64,000 bases of DNA from Elephas maximus indicus (Eukaryota; Chordata; Mammalia; Proboscidea; Elephantidae), in NCBI RefSeq assembly GCF_024166365.1, contig NC_064830.1, positions 92,310,968 to 92,374,967 on the forward strand, written 5' to 3'. Made by a program: the position numbers and the translations under genes. Under the pieces are notes generated by a model that had not been told where the DNA came from, searched no databases, and saw only the letters and a program-made list of their open reading frames with translations. Below, piece after piece: positions 26,301-35,616 of the stretch; the stretch's first letter is position 1; the number at the start of each line of letters is the position of its first letter.

Positions 26301-29300
26301 GGGACCCCCACAAATTTCATTCCATCTTCCTCCACTCACCAAAACACGGAAACGGCATTGAGTGTTACCACATTGTCTTCCACAAGGCCCACTGTGATCA
26401 CTTTGCCTCCAAGTACCGAAAGCACCCCTACACTTCCCGGCACTATGACCATTCCTGTTACCTCTGTCATCTCCACTTCAGCATTTACCAGCATTACAAG
26501 GACAACTCCCAAGGATAGTGTCTACGCATCCCCAACCATCAGACAAACACTGCACACAACAGCTGAATCCACCTTCTCACCCATCACCTCCACTAACACA
26601 CTGGCAACATCCACAACTCCTCTACCACCTTCATCCACTGCAGCCACAATAGAAACAAGCGAGGTGACCGCTGCAACATCTGATGCAACATCCATATGGA
26701 CATCTGCACTTACTCCTACCACGGACACCTCTACAGAGACTACGGAATTTACCTCCACTTCCCCAGTCACTTCATCAGTCACTTCCAAGAAGACAGCTCA
26801 TTCTTCCACGACCACCACCCCTGCTACCATGACCACTGATACAGGAACTTCACCCACACAAATGCTTTCATCTTCTTCATTCTTCCCAAGTACAGAAACA
26901 GTCAGCAGTGAGACTACAAACACTACCCTGACGCCTTCCATGACTACCATGCTCCTTACCGCTGAAGCCATATCTATACCTGCATCTGGGACAACAGACT
27001 TTAATAATCCAAGTAGCACTGTCACCAATCCCACAACTGAAATCACATCTGCGATCCCTACCAAAGACATATCAAAGGCTACTACATTCATCTCACCCAC
27101 TCCTCCAACTTTCCCAACTACAGAAACACCCAGGTCCGCTACCACAGACTCTGCAATGACACCCACTCTGACAACCACACACAGGACATCAGCTGTCACT
27201 TCCACACACACCCTCTCCACGGACAGCACATCCACTTTGGCAATCATCTCGCCTGCAGTTACCCCTGTTACTGAGGGGACATCAACTAATATACCTCCAT
27301 CATCTGTTAGTACTGGCATGACTACAAAAACATCATCAACCGTTACCGCTGGTACACTTAGTACGAGAGGCATCACCTCAATGCACACTGTTAGCAGGAC
27401 ATCCAATGCTCCTACAAATATCCTTCCGTCTTCCTCCACTCACCCAAACACAGACACAACATTCAGTTTTATCACATCATCTTCCACAAAGCCCACGATG
27501 ATCGCTTCACCCCCAAGTACAGAAAACACTCCTACACTTCCCCTCACTACATCCATTCCCATTACCTCTGCCGTCTCAGCTTCGACACTGTCTACATTTA
27601 GTACGAGGACTGTAAAATCTTCTATCCCTACCACCTATACCCTTGGAAAGACAGCTTTCACCACCCCTGCCAGTCCTACCACCAGTACATTGAGTGACTT
27701 CAGTTCCATGTTTTCATCATCTAGTTTTCCAAGCACATCCCTTTCTACTCTTAAAACATCTGTCTCAATTCCCATATTGGGTACTTCTCCCACATCCTCA
27801 AGTGCGTCTCCTACAGAAGGTGTGACTGTAGGGATTACTTCCACAAATGAAGTAACTACATCTTTTACCAACATCACTCCTGCTTCAACATCCACAGAAG
27901 CAATGTCCTCTTCTCTATCTCCTCCCAACGCAGTTACAGTGCTTACTGCCACCACTAGCTCTTTTCTTTCCTCGCCACATATCTCAAGTACAGAAAACAC
28001 AATTTCTTCTGCTGTCACCACTTTTCCTACTCTCTCTTCGTTTCTAACTACAAGAACATCTTCAGCAACCTCTTCTCTCACAAGTACTCTTACTGAAACA
28101 ACCCCCTTTTCTATTATTACTTCTACAACACCATGTCCAGAATTTATATCAATTACCACAGTCTCTTCATCATCCACTACTCCATGCACTGAAATGAATT
28201 CCAATATACCTTCTAGTGCCACCATTCCATTATCAACATTCTGCCCCACTATGGAGATGGCCACCTCTCCTAGTTCAGCCAGTCCGAGAACTCTCCTTCC
28301 TACACATGTGGATGCTTCTACTTCAATGCCTTACCCCACTAGCCGGCCTCCTAATTCTATCCTCACAATGACCACACCCATTACCTCCAATTTGTTGAGC
28401 ACACAAAGGCCCACCAGTAAGACCTGGATGAGCACCAACTCTGCAACCACCCCGCCCATCAAGGAGACTTCAGAAACATCAGTGGCCACCACCCTGCCTC
28501 CCACCACCCGTACATCACCTACTTCGACCACTACTCAGATGACTACACGGTCAAGGATGACCACCACCCCAGGTTGGACTTTCTTCCTTTCTGTACTCCC
28601 CCCACCTTCCCCTGCTAAATTCCTGTGCCATCAAGGTCAGATGCTACCTCGAACTTCCCTTTTTTTCTGTGCTGCCCAGGCTCTTGTGACAATGGTGGGA
28701 CCTGGGACCAAGGTCAGTGCCTCTGCCTCTCGGGATTCTCTGGTGAGCGCTGTGACGTCTTGGACAACAAGTGCCAGAATGGGGGCAAATGGGATGGCCT
28801 CAAGTGCCTGTGCACCAACACCTTTTATGGCCCCCTTTGCGAGTTCCCTGTTGAAGAGTTGGAACTGGGTGAGTTGCTAGAGCCTTGCCCTCTGCACCCT
28901 TTCCCAGGTGCCCCACTAACTCTCCTTGGGCCCAGCCTGCAGCTGGCCTTCACGCATGCATACCGTTTTGTTCAATCTCTCCATCCCAACCCAAGTCCCT
29001 CTGTGCCTTCTCTCCTATCTCCTCTGTACTCCATAACATGCCTCTTCTCTATGTTCACCTCTAGGAGGTGGCTGGGACCACAGTCCTTCCTGGGATATCC
29101 TTCTGGTCTGGCCTGCTTGGGGATGCATTAGTTTCCAGTTTTTGCTGTAACAAACTACCACAAACTTAGCAGCCTAAACCACACAAATCTATGCTCTTAC
29201 AGTTTTATAGGTTAGGAGTCCAACGTGGGTCTCACTGGGATAAATTAGGTTCTTGGCAGGGCTGCATTTCCTCTGGACGCTCCAGGAGAGGATTGGTCCC

Positions 29301-32300
29301 TGAATATTACTACTGGTTTTTGATCAGCTGCTAACCTAAAGGTTGGCAGTTCGAACCTACCCAGTGGTACCATGAAAGAAAGGACTAGTGATTTGCTTCC
29401 ATAAAAATTACAGCCAAGAAAACCCTCTGGAGCCATTCTACTGTATAACAGGTATAGTGACCATGAATTGGAATTGCTCTGACAGCAATGGGTTAGGGAA
29501 GAATCTACTTTCTTTCCCTTTCCAGCTTCTAGAGGCTGCCTGCATTCCTTGTCTCAAAGCTCTCTTTTCTCAGTCTTCAAAGCCTGCATCGCTGCATCTC
29601 TCTGTGCCTTTTTTCCATAGTCACATCATCCTATGACTGGCTCTGATCTTGTCTGTCTGTCTTCTTCCACTTTTAAGGACCCTTGTGATTACATTGGGCC
29701 CATCTAGATAATCCAGGATAATTTTCCAATATTAAGGTCAGCTGACTAGCAGCCTAAAGTCCACCTGGAACTGTGATTTCCCCTTGTTATATAATATAAC
29801 ACATTCTCAGATCCCAGGGATTAGGACATAGGCATCTTTGTGGCCATCATTCTGCCGACCAGGAAGCATCCTGACTTCCATTCACTCCCTCGTCTCAGTA
29901 TGATGCATCCCAGAATTTCTACCTGTTCCCTTCCTACTGTTTAGTCCGTCCTCAGGGAACATGCAGAGGGCAGAGGGAGGTGCCTCTGGGTGGGGGTGAA
30001 CTCAGACAGGAACAGTGAAGTGACCAGAGCAGGACATGCTGTGTGCAGACACTGTGGATGCTGCAGTGGGCATGGAGGTGTCTGTGGACCAGGAGTTCTC
30101 CACCGACCTCAATGACAACACTTCCCAGGCCTACAGGGAATTCAGCACTGCCTTCCAGAATCAGGTGAGGTGGGAGGTTGGAGCTGAACTTAAGGCTTAG
30201 GTCTTTCCCTGGAGCTGAGCTTGGGACCCTGGATGCCCTCAGGTCTAGATGTTTAGATACGAGCCTGGGTTTCCTTGGTATTTCAGATGAAGATCGTTTA
30301 CCAAAATGTGCAGGAGTTCCGGAGTGTGGAGATCCTGGCCCTAAGGTAGGAGACCCTTCTAGGGATGTGTCGGAGGTGTGATGGCATCGGGGATGTGGGA
30401 AGAGGCTGGAAGAAAAGGCCAGAGAATCCACCCCCTGGTTTTGGAGTCATTAGATTTCATAAATAGAGGGATGGAGAGAATCAAAAGGGAATCAGACCAT
30501 GCGGGATCTTTGTGGTAATTTCCTGGGGCCATTTCTAAAGACGGTTGCCACCCCCCGTTCAAGCATGTTGGATGGTGGGAAATTGCATGGGCACATGCAG
30601 AGAGATTAAAGTGTGCATGAGGGTTGGTGGGAGCCCTGGTGCCCAGACTGTTGACTTGGCCCCTGTCTGGCTGGCACCTGGTCTGCTGAGTGAGTCAGCA
30701 GGAGAGGGGCAGAGAACCTGGGAGGGTCTGATTTGGTGATGGCTTTCTGCAATAGAAAGAGAATGTGAATCATTCTTCTGGTCTTCCTAGGCTGACAAAG
30801 TCTAGGGTGCTGCCAGCCTCTCCTGAAAAGGATGCCTGTGGCATTCCAACTCATTGTCTCTGCCCCTCCATGTCCCTTCTTTGCACTTCTGGTTTCCTGG
30901 AATTGCCCCTCCAAGGATCTATCTGCCCCAAGTCTCTGCACTCTCTAAGACTCCCTCCCACCAATGCCCTCAGAAATGGCAGCATCGTGGTGGACTATCT
31001 GGTCCTGTTGGAGTTGCCCTTCAGCCTCCAGCTGGAGAGTGAGTATGAGAAGGTGAAGATGGCCCTGAAGGAGGAGCTCCAGAATGCCAGCCAGGAGGGG
31101 GCCAGCTGTGGGGAAGACAGTGAGTGGAAGGGCCTGGGGCTGGTGGAGGGCGCTGGGCTCAGAGCCACTACCCAGCCTGCTCCAGCTCAGGCAGGGGGCA
31201 TTCTGGGCTCAGGTGGCAGCCCTGTGGTACCTCAAGCAGGTGGAGAGAAGAGCCACAGGTCCACACCCAGCTGGGTCAAGGGTGGGGGTGAGGATGGGCT
31301 CACCAGATTCTGGGTACTGGGGAAGAGCCCCCCTGGCAGTTATGCTCCCTGTTTCCACGGTGGCTAGCAACCCCTGATTATTCCAAGAAGCTGAGGGAGG
31401 GAAAAGGAGTTGTCCCCCGTGGTAACTTCATGTCGCCCATTCAGACAGAGCCCTCTCTGCCGCCACCCCTGAGCCTACTTTGCATCCCTGGCCTCACCCC
31501 TTTCTCTCCCCTCCATTCTGTCTGTGCCTGTACTCCTGTCTTCCCAGCTCTGTGTTTTAAGCCTGACTCCATCAAGGTGAACAACAACAGCAGGACGGAT
31601 CTGACTCCAGAAGGTGAGTGTGCAGCAAAGTGCTGAGTAGCCCAGCAGGCCAGGGCACCTCCCACCAGGGACATCTGCCCGTTGAGATTCCCTGGGAAGG
31701 CAGCAGAGACCCTGTTGAAAGGCAGTGATGTGGCCCGGGGCTGCCTCTGGCCTTTGTTAGAAGCTTTCAACTGAGCAGGGAAGGTGAGGAGAGACTGAGG
31801 GCCTGGGCCTGCCTCCCCTAACCTAATCCCAGCGTCTACCCCACAAAACCCCACCCTCGGAAATGTAGTCCTCCCCATCCATTTTCAGAGTCAGTATTTT
31901 TTATAAGCAGGCCCTGAGTAGATGAGGTAGGGTCCCTGCCTCTCAGCAACCCCCTACCCAAACCCCCAGCCATCTGCCGCCGCGCCGCTGCCAAGGACTA
32001 CGAGGATTTCTACTTCCCCTTGGTTGAGGGGAACCGGCTCCGCTGCGTCACCAAGTGCACGTCGGGTGTGGAAGGCGCCATCGACTGTCACCAGGGCCAG
32101 TGCTTTCTGGAGAAGAGCGGTCCCGCGTGCCGGTGAGGCTGGGTCCACACGCGGAGCCCCGCCCACCCATAGCCCCGCCCCGAGGCCCCGCCCACCCAGC
32201 CCCATCTGCCGGGTCGCCTTAGAGTGGAATCGGCCCACCCACCTGCACCGCCGGGGGCCCAGCGCGACTGGACCTGGACCTGGGTGGTGGTAACCGTCTG

Positions 32301-33138
32301 TTACCCCCACCCTCCAGCTGCTTCTCCTCGGACACGCACTGGTTCTCAGGCCCGCGCTGCGAGGTGGCTATCCACTGGAGGGCGCTGGTCGGGGGCCTGG
32401 CGGGCGCCGCGGCGCTGCTGCTGCTGCTGCTGCTCGCGCTGGGCGTCTTCGTTGCGCGCTCCCGGAGCAGGGGCGGCTCCCGTAGCGGGTGAGAGCGCTG
32501 GGGACCTGGAGGGGAGGGCGGCGCGGGAGTCCCGGAATGGCTGTCCTGACCTGACCTCGCGGGGCTCCGACCCAGGTCCTGGACCGAGGACAGGAAGTGG
32601 GCAGAGATCTGGGATGAGAACACTAGAGGCACTTTTTCAAATTTGGGCTTCGAGGACGACAGAATAGGTGAGCCTGCCTCCTGGGGAGCAGGAGTCTGTG
32701 GGCTTCCGAGCCCAGGACGGGCACCTACCCAGTGGGAGGGAGTTTCTGTTGGCGCTTCAGCGCTCCTCCTGCGCAAGCGATCCCCGCAGGGCAGCCGAGA
32801 GGCACAGGAGCCTTTTGAGACCTGACCTCCTCACTTTTCCTACCCCTTCCCCTCCATTCCTTTCTAGTCAAGGAAGAAAACTTCCAGTTGGCGTTGGAGA
32901 ACGTGGACACCAATGTGAACGTGAGGGGGGCAAAAGGGAGGATGCTAAGGAACTCCCCCAGTTCCAGATTCTCTCCCCCGCCACCTCCACCCGGGGGCAG
33001 GGGCTGGGTTAGGACCCAGAGGCAGTGACCTCCCATCCAGCCCAAGCAGGGTTGTCCACTTACTGTCACTCCCCTTTCACATCTGCTCTCTGGCAGGTGC
33101 AGATCCAGAGGCCTGAGGTGGCCTTCACCTCTGCATGA
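8308..33138 (+). CDS. MUC3A: MUC3A, membrane-bound intestinal-type mucin (complete, 12 coding exons)
   Basis: Coding exons: 8308-8368, 10372-28572, 28680-28868, 30049-30164, 30287-30345, 30974-31119, 31548-31613, 31970-32132, 32318-32488, 32576-32667, 32868-32920, 33097-33138. All junctions are GT/AG and keep phase; the sum is 19,359 nt, 6,452 residues plus stop. The protein is a type I membrane mucin: signal peptide (1 to about 20), Thr/Ser/Pro O-glycosylation domain (to about 6087), two EGF-like motifs (about 6088-6150), SEA domain with NG/SIVV cleavage at about 6211/6212, Cys-rich EGF-like region (to about 6348), membrane span (about 6356-6380) and short tail. The start MQLLGLLGLLW, the SEA segment and the tail FSNLGFEDD match what I recall of human MUC3A; MUC17 differs (GSVVV at the cleavage site). 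Known role of the family: epithelial glycocalyx barrier and signalling. The central repeats are highly homogeneous, so exact length may vary or be misassembled. Confidence 0.92.
8369..10371. other. MUC3A intron 1
   Basis: Two-kilobase intron with donor gtaagg and acceptor ccaccaatacag. It contains one 5'-truncated AfroSINE. No other exon is required, because exon 1 and the mucin exon join in phase. Confidence 0.85.
8757..8900 (+). mobile_element. AfroSINE, 5' truncated
   Basis: Begins at the ctgctaaccaaaaggtaggc segment, lacking the tRNA-like head, and continues through ctgtcctgtagggtcactat to a T-rich end ggcttggctttttggttt. Confidence 0.85.
10372..28572 (+). CDS. MUC3A: MUC3A exon 2: giant mucin exon
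   Basis: A single open exon of 18,201 nt (about 6,067 codons) coding almost only Thr, Ser, Pro, Ala, Val, Ile and Glu. The frame extends left beyond the acceptor, but phase with exon 1 and the pyrimidine-rich tract before 10371 place its start at 10372. The unique N-terminal part (TSRTATSNSN onward) resembles human MUC3A. About 15 monomers of 1.09-1.13 kb follow, from 10878 to about 27600. Cysteines occur only near the two ends (for example TTTECIIP and TTPCPEF), so the rod is cysteine-free. The exon ends before gttgga at 28573; the open frame that runs on to 28880 is intron plus the next exon read in the wrong frame. Confidence 0.92.
16443..20915 (+). repeat. MUC3A higher-order repeat, copy A (4,473 bp)
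   Basis: Four monomers (1125, 1110, 1125 and 1113 bp). The next 4,473 bases repeat this unit with only scattered single-base differences. The period is divisible by three (1,491 codons), so the frame is kept. Similarity to the following copy extends left to about 15.6 kb. Confidence 0.93.
20916..25388 (+). repeat. MUC3A higher-order repeat, copy B (4,473 bp)
   Basis: Near-identical second copy of 16443-20915; the monomer starts are offset by exactly 4,473. Identity falls off at the right end, from about 24.96 kb, where the diverged distal monomers begin. The preceding segment 11970-16442 has the same register but is clearly more diverged. Confidence 0.93.
28573..28679. other. MUC3A intron 2 (107 bp)
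   Basis: Short intron with donor gttgga and acceptor ttttttctgtgctgcccag. Its removal joins the mucin domain to the EGF-like exon in phase 1. The region is open in one frame without splicing, which would end the protein about 100 codons later with no EGF pattern. Confidence 0.88.
28680..28868 (+). CDS. MUC3A: MUC3A exon 3: paired EGF-like motifs
   Basis: After splicing it encodes GSCDNGGTWDQGQC, CLCLSGFSGERC, KCQNGGKWDGLKCLC and TFYGPLCEFPVEELEL in order. Two C-x-NGG motifs, each with four cysteines, give shortened EGF-like modules just outside the SEA domain, as in human MUC3A. The 189-nt exon is followed by a consensus donor, gtgagt. Confidence 0.92.
29128..29870. mobile_element. Old interspersed repeat (tagtttcc...ctgtaacaaa class), copy 1
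   Basis: Opens with tagtttccagtttttgctg and taacaaactaccacaaactt, and ends with aaggacccttgtgattacat and ttaggacataggcatc. A related copy lies at 40657-41165 in the other gene's intron. I recognise the pattern as a common old mammalian repeat but cannot name the family with certainty. Confidence 0.65.
29322..29500 (+). mobile_element. AfroSINE inside the older repeat
   Basis: Begins at atcagctgctaacctaaagg, with ggttggcagttcgaacc, the extra block with ttgcttccataaaaattaca, and aattgctctgacagcaatgg at the end. It interrupts the older repeat. Confidence 0.82.
30049..30164 (+). CDS. MUC3A: MUC3A exon 4: start of SEA domain
   Basis: Encodes DTVDAAVGMEVSVDQEF, then STDLNDNTSQAYREF and STAFQNQ. 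This is the first strand and helix of the SEA domain, with an N-glycosylation sequon (NTS). Phase 1 in, phase 0 out; donor gtgagg. Confidence 0.9.
30287..30345 (+). CDS. MUC3A: MUC3A exon 5: SEA domain, middle
   Basis: Encodes MKIVYQNVQEFRSVEILAL plus two bases of an Arg codon. The exon lies between ggtatttcag and gtagga. It leads directly into the autocleavage strand in the next exon. Confidence 0.9.
30974..31119 (+). CDS. MUC3A: MUC3A exon 6: SEA autocleavage site
   Basis: Completes the Arg codon and continues NGSIVVDYLVLLELPFSLQ, then LESEYEKVKMALKEELQ and NASQEGASCGED. NG/SIVV is the SEA autoproteolysis motif: cleavage between Gly and Ser yields two non-covalently held subunits. Residues are about 6211/6212. 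A further NAS sequon follows. The donor is gtgagt. Confidence 0.93.
31548..31613 (+). CDS. MUC3A: MUC3A exon 7: linker with first Cys of EGF-like 2
   Basis: Encodes TLCFKPDSIKVNNNSRTDL and TPE, with a pyrimidine-rich acceptor (gtcttcccag) and donor gtgagt. It matches the human MUC3A segment CFKPDSIKVNNNS. It carries an NNS sequon. Confidence 0.92.
31970..32132 (+). CDS. MUC3A: MUC3A exon 8: Cys-rich EGF-like region
   Basis: Encodes AICRRAAAKDYEDFYFPLV, EGNRLRCVTKCTSGVEGAI and DCHQGQCFLEKSGPACR. Cysteines in CVTKC, DCHQGQC and PACRC form the membrane-proximal EGF-like module, completed in the next exon. The exon is GC-rich. Confidence 0.92.
32155..32195. promoter_or_regulatory. Cluster of three GC boxes in MUC3A intron 8
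   Basis: Three Sp/KLF-type CCCCGCCC motifs lie within about 40 bases just after the exon 8 donor, in a CpG-rich stretch covering exons 8-9. They might drive an internal promoter or reflect high local GC only. No initiator or TATA motif is evident. Confidence 0.3.
32318..32488 (+). CDS. MUC3A: MUC3A exon 9: end of EGF-like module and transmembrane span
   Basis: Encodes RCFSSDTHWFSGPRCEVAI, then HWRALVGGLAG, AAALLLLLLLALGVFVA and RSRSRGGSRSG. A hydrophobic stretch of about 25 residues followed by RSRSR is a classic stop-transfer membrane anchor with the tail in the cytosol. Acceptor ccctccag, donor gtgaga. Confidence 0.93.
32576..32667 (+). CDS. MUC3A: MUC3A exon 10: cytoplasmic tail, part 1
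   Basis: Encodes SWTEDRKWAEIWDENTRGT and FSNLGFEDDRI. This matches the human MUC3A tail (RSWDQDRKWFETWDEE, TFSNWGFEDD). The two Trp-containing blocks and FEDD are the conserved part of the tail. Confidence 0.91.
32868..32920 (+). CDS. MUC3A: MUC3A exon 11: cytoplasmic tail, part 2
   Basis: Encodes VKEENFQLALENVDTNVN between a ttcctttctag acceptor and a gtgagg donor; corresponds to human NFHVALENVDTTMK. Phase 1 in, phase 0 out. Confidence 0.9.
33097..33138 (+). CDS. MUC3A: MUC3A exon 12: C-terminus and stop
   Basis: Encodes VQIQRPEVAFTSA and TGA (33136-33138). The RPE core matches the MUC3/MUC17 ending. The last residues (TSA) keep Thr at position -2 but end in Ala, a weak fit to a class I PDZ ligand. 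Confidence 0.9.
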   Translation: MQIQRPEVAFTSA

Positions 33139-33317
33139 GCCCTTTTCACCAGGGCTCCACCCTGCCCCAGGACAGCAAGAGGGAACCATCTGCACCTTGC
33201 CCATCTCCAGAGATGACCCAAGGACTTGTGCAGCTTGGGCTTCTGGGGTCCTTGGGCAAAATTAGACTTTCCTTTGGACCCCCTCCTCCCAACTTTGCTG
33301 AAACCCATCTGGAGACC

Positions 33318-33440
33318 CAATTCACATCTAGGCTCTTCCACTGTAGGACCTTGGGCAAGTCAGTTAATTTCTCCAAACTTTGGTTTCATCACCTGTAAAA
33401 TGGATATAACACACTTGTCCTGATACTTTATGCATTACTG
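33318..33440 (+). mobile_element. MIR fragment
   Basis: Contains gaccttgggcaagtcagtta, tttcatcacctgtaaaatgg and atataacacacttg, the core and 3' part of the MIR consensus in sense orientation. Confidence 0.8.
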
Positions 33441-35461
33441 AAAGAACCAGAAGATGGACTCGGTCGGTTCTCTGTCCCAATCCAGCCTCCTGTCTCAGTC
33501 CTTCTGCTCATATTGTCCCTCCTGAGCCCCAGTCCTGCGCCCTTCCCCTGCTGTCAGGCTTTAGTCCCTGTTTTCCTCTTTGCATCCTTCCTGCAGGATG
33601 CTCACTCCACACCTCTAGCCAGCCCGCAGTCCCATCCCATCCTAGTCCTTTCTCACATAACTCCTTGCTGCGCCCCTTGCTCCCTTTCCTCAAACCTTCT
33701 CTCCCTCCTGACCCATTCCTTAAATCTCTCCTCCCAGCCCCAGCCCCACATCTCCTCCGGTTTCCATATTTTCCCCTTTCTCCATCCTTGTACCCTCAGC
33801 TCTGAATCTTTCCTTCTCCCATCCCAGTACTCCAGTCATAATTCCTCCCTCCTCCACCCACACCCCTATCCCTAGCTAGGACAGAGACCCTCTGCTTCTT
33901 AGGATCCCCCAGCTGGCACTCCCCAGGCTCTGATCCCCTCATTCTTGGCATTCATCCCCTCCTCTCACTCCCAAGGTCTTCTCAGGTAGCTGACTGCCCT
34001 TGATCCCAGGTGGGGGGTGGGGTTGGGGGTTTCCTAAGGTCCCCAAGGATGAGGGAAAGTGGGCCCCGAGGTAGGGAAATGTCCTCAGCCCCACCTTCTT
34101 CCTTCCCCTCATGGTCCCTCCCCTCCCTTATTGCCCTACCTCCTCCTTCCCAGCCCCTCCCCAATTCCCTGCTCCTTTTCTCTCCCTGGTGGCACCCCAT
34201 GCCTGCAGTAACCTCTGAGCCCAGGAGCCCTCAACCTCCTTTGGCAGGAATATCTGGTTTGGGGACAGGAAGTCAATGAGTCTCCAATTTTCTGCTGCAA
34301 ACAATATAGCATTTATTGTAAAAGTAATGGTGTGTGTTATTCTTTTTGCTGTGTGTCATCCCCTGTGGCTGTCTCTACTTGGTCGGGGGTGGGGGTGGGA
34401 GAGCCCATGTAGGAGAGCCTAGGGCACATCCATTTCTCCCCTTGGGGAAGGAAAGAGTCTAAGAAGCCCTCAGAGGTCCATGACTGTCCTGGTAATGAAC
34501 ACAAAGATGGGGGTTCCATTTTGTTAGGCAGTGGGTGGGGGTACGGCCAGCAGCAGATGAGGTTCCTATAGAATTTGTCACCTGTGCCTTTCTTCAACAA
34601 TGGGATCTTAGGGATGGGGCCCTGAGAGTTGGGTCAGGGAGATGGGGTGGCACTGGCTTGGTCTGTCTGAGTCAACTGCTGGTTGCAGGGATGGGTGAAG
34701 CTGCCTCTCCAAAGACCTTCAGCCTCCCAAAGCAGGGTCCCAAGTTCACACCCACACACACACCTGCCTGTGCCTGGGGCTTGGGTCCTTTTATTTCTGA
34801 TCCAGTGGGAGGCCAGGCCTGACCAGGGTTGAGGATGGTTTGAAATCATTTGACCCCTTGGCTGACAGAGTGAGGTTCTTTGGGTGGAGGTTTGGGTAAC
34901 ACTCCTGGCACCTATGTCCTGGGCAGAAAGGGGCTTGCAGTGGCCTCGTCTCCCCCTGATTCTGGCCAGGGGTGGAGACCAAGACCATAAAGCCTCAAGT
35001 GTGAACGGGGGCCCCACCCAGGAGCAGGACAGGGGGCTAGGGCCTTGGGGAGAGGACTGGTGATTAGGAAGTTGTACCTGAGTGGGGGCAATGGGGAAGA
35101 AGGCTGAAGAAAGGAGGGCCCCTGGGGGCAGGGCTGGAGGTACCACTTGGGGTCCTTAGCTCTGCCTACTGCTGGCTGCCCCTACCAGGGTTCCCACACT
35201 TCTAGCTCCATAGTCAACCTCTCCCTGGCATTTTGTGACCCTGGTCTCTTAGCAAACTTCTGACTCTCACATCTCCAATCTCCGGTCCCTCCCTCTGGCC
35301 CTGCCCCACCTATGGGACTGTGGCTTTGTTGAAAAGACCCTTCACTGAGAGGGGAGGAGGAGCGACCAGCTTCCCTTTGGCCAACTGTCTTTGGTCACCC
35401 CTGCACCACCCAGCTATCCCCATCACCACACCCCATCCTGGGCCAGGTGCTGTCTTCCCCC

Positions 35462-35470
35462 TTTTAAAAG
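35462..35470 (+). promoter_or_regulatory. Candidate TATA-like box of the MUC12-like gene
   Basis: TTTTAAAAG lies 82 bases upstream of the start codon at 35553, a plausible TATA-like element for a start site near 35495 and a short 5' leader. Motif-based only. Confidence 0.4.
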
Positions 35471-35552
35471 CTGACTTCTTCCTGGGAAGCGCTCACTTTT
35501 TAGTCCCCCCTGACAAGCGAAGACACTGCCATCAGGGCCCACTCCCCAGGAG

Positions 35553-35616
35553 ATGCTGGCCATCTGTGCCCTGCTGCTGGCTCTCCTGCTCTGGGCACCC
35601 ATCAGTGCTGTAGAGG
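35553..35616 (+). CDS. MUC12: MUC12-like exon 1: signal peptide
   Basis: Encodes MLAICALLLALLLWAPISAVE plus one base of a Gly codon, followed by the consensus donor gtgagt. It has a Leu-rich hydrophobic core and a likely signal-peptidase site after ISA. Phase 1, as in MUC3A exon 1. Confidence 0.85.

Larger units (their letters stand above)
10878..27600 (+). repeat. MUC3A tandem array, about 15 monomers of 364-375 residues
   Basis: Using the anchor gagagtgtctac (or its diverged form), monomers begin at 10878, 11970, 13083, 14205, 15330, 16443, 17568, 18678, 19803, 20916, 22041, 23151, 24276, 25389 and about 26514. Spacings are 1092, 1113, 1122, 1125, 1113, 1125, 1110, 1125, 1113, 1125, 1110, 1125, 1113 and 1125. 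The 1125-bp spacing equals 375 residues, the size of the long repeat described for human MUC3. Outer monomers are diverged and inner ones almost identical, the usual mark of unequal crossing-over or conversion. Confidence 0.93.
28869..30048. other. MUC3A intron 3
   Basis: Contains an old interspersed repeat (about 29128-29870) split by an AfroSINE. The acceptor gctgtgtgcag at 30048 has a weak pyrimidine tract but is the one that preserves phase. Confidence 0.8.
33139..35552. other. MUC3A 3' end and intergenic region
   Basis: Contains the MUC3A 3' UTR of unknown length; I see no clear AATAAA on the plus strand before 35 kb. It includes a MIR fragment, a long pyrimidine-rich stretch (about 33480-34190) and no convincing gene. 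On the minus strand an AATAAA lies at 34312-34317, but no minus-strand coding exons were recognised. Confidence 0.55.

Noticed and set aside
11165-28531. Long minus-strand open frames (up to 311 codons) rich in Val, Asp and Glu across the MUC3A array
   Set aside because: They are the antisense reading of ACN/TCN-rich mucin codons, which rarely creates stops. They recur with the repeat period and have no start context or splice logic of their own.
28573-28880. Continuation of the mucin open frame past 28572 to a stop at 28880
   Set aside because: It reads intron 2 and the EGF exon out of frame. Splicing at 28572/28680 restores the C-x-NGG EGF pattern and phase with all later exons.
8308-33138. 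Assignment of the first gene to MUC17
   Set aside because: The SEA cleavage strand is GSIVV (MUC17 has GSVVV), the tail has FSNLGFEDD, and the signal peptide MQLLGLLGLLW is that of MUC3A as I recall it.
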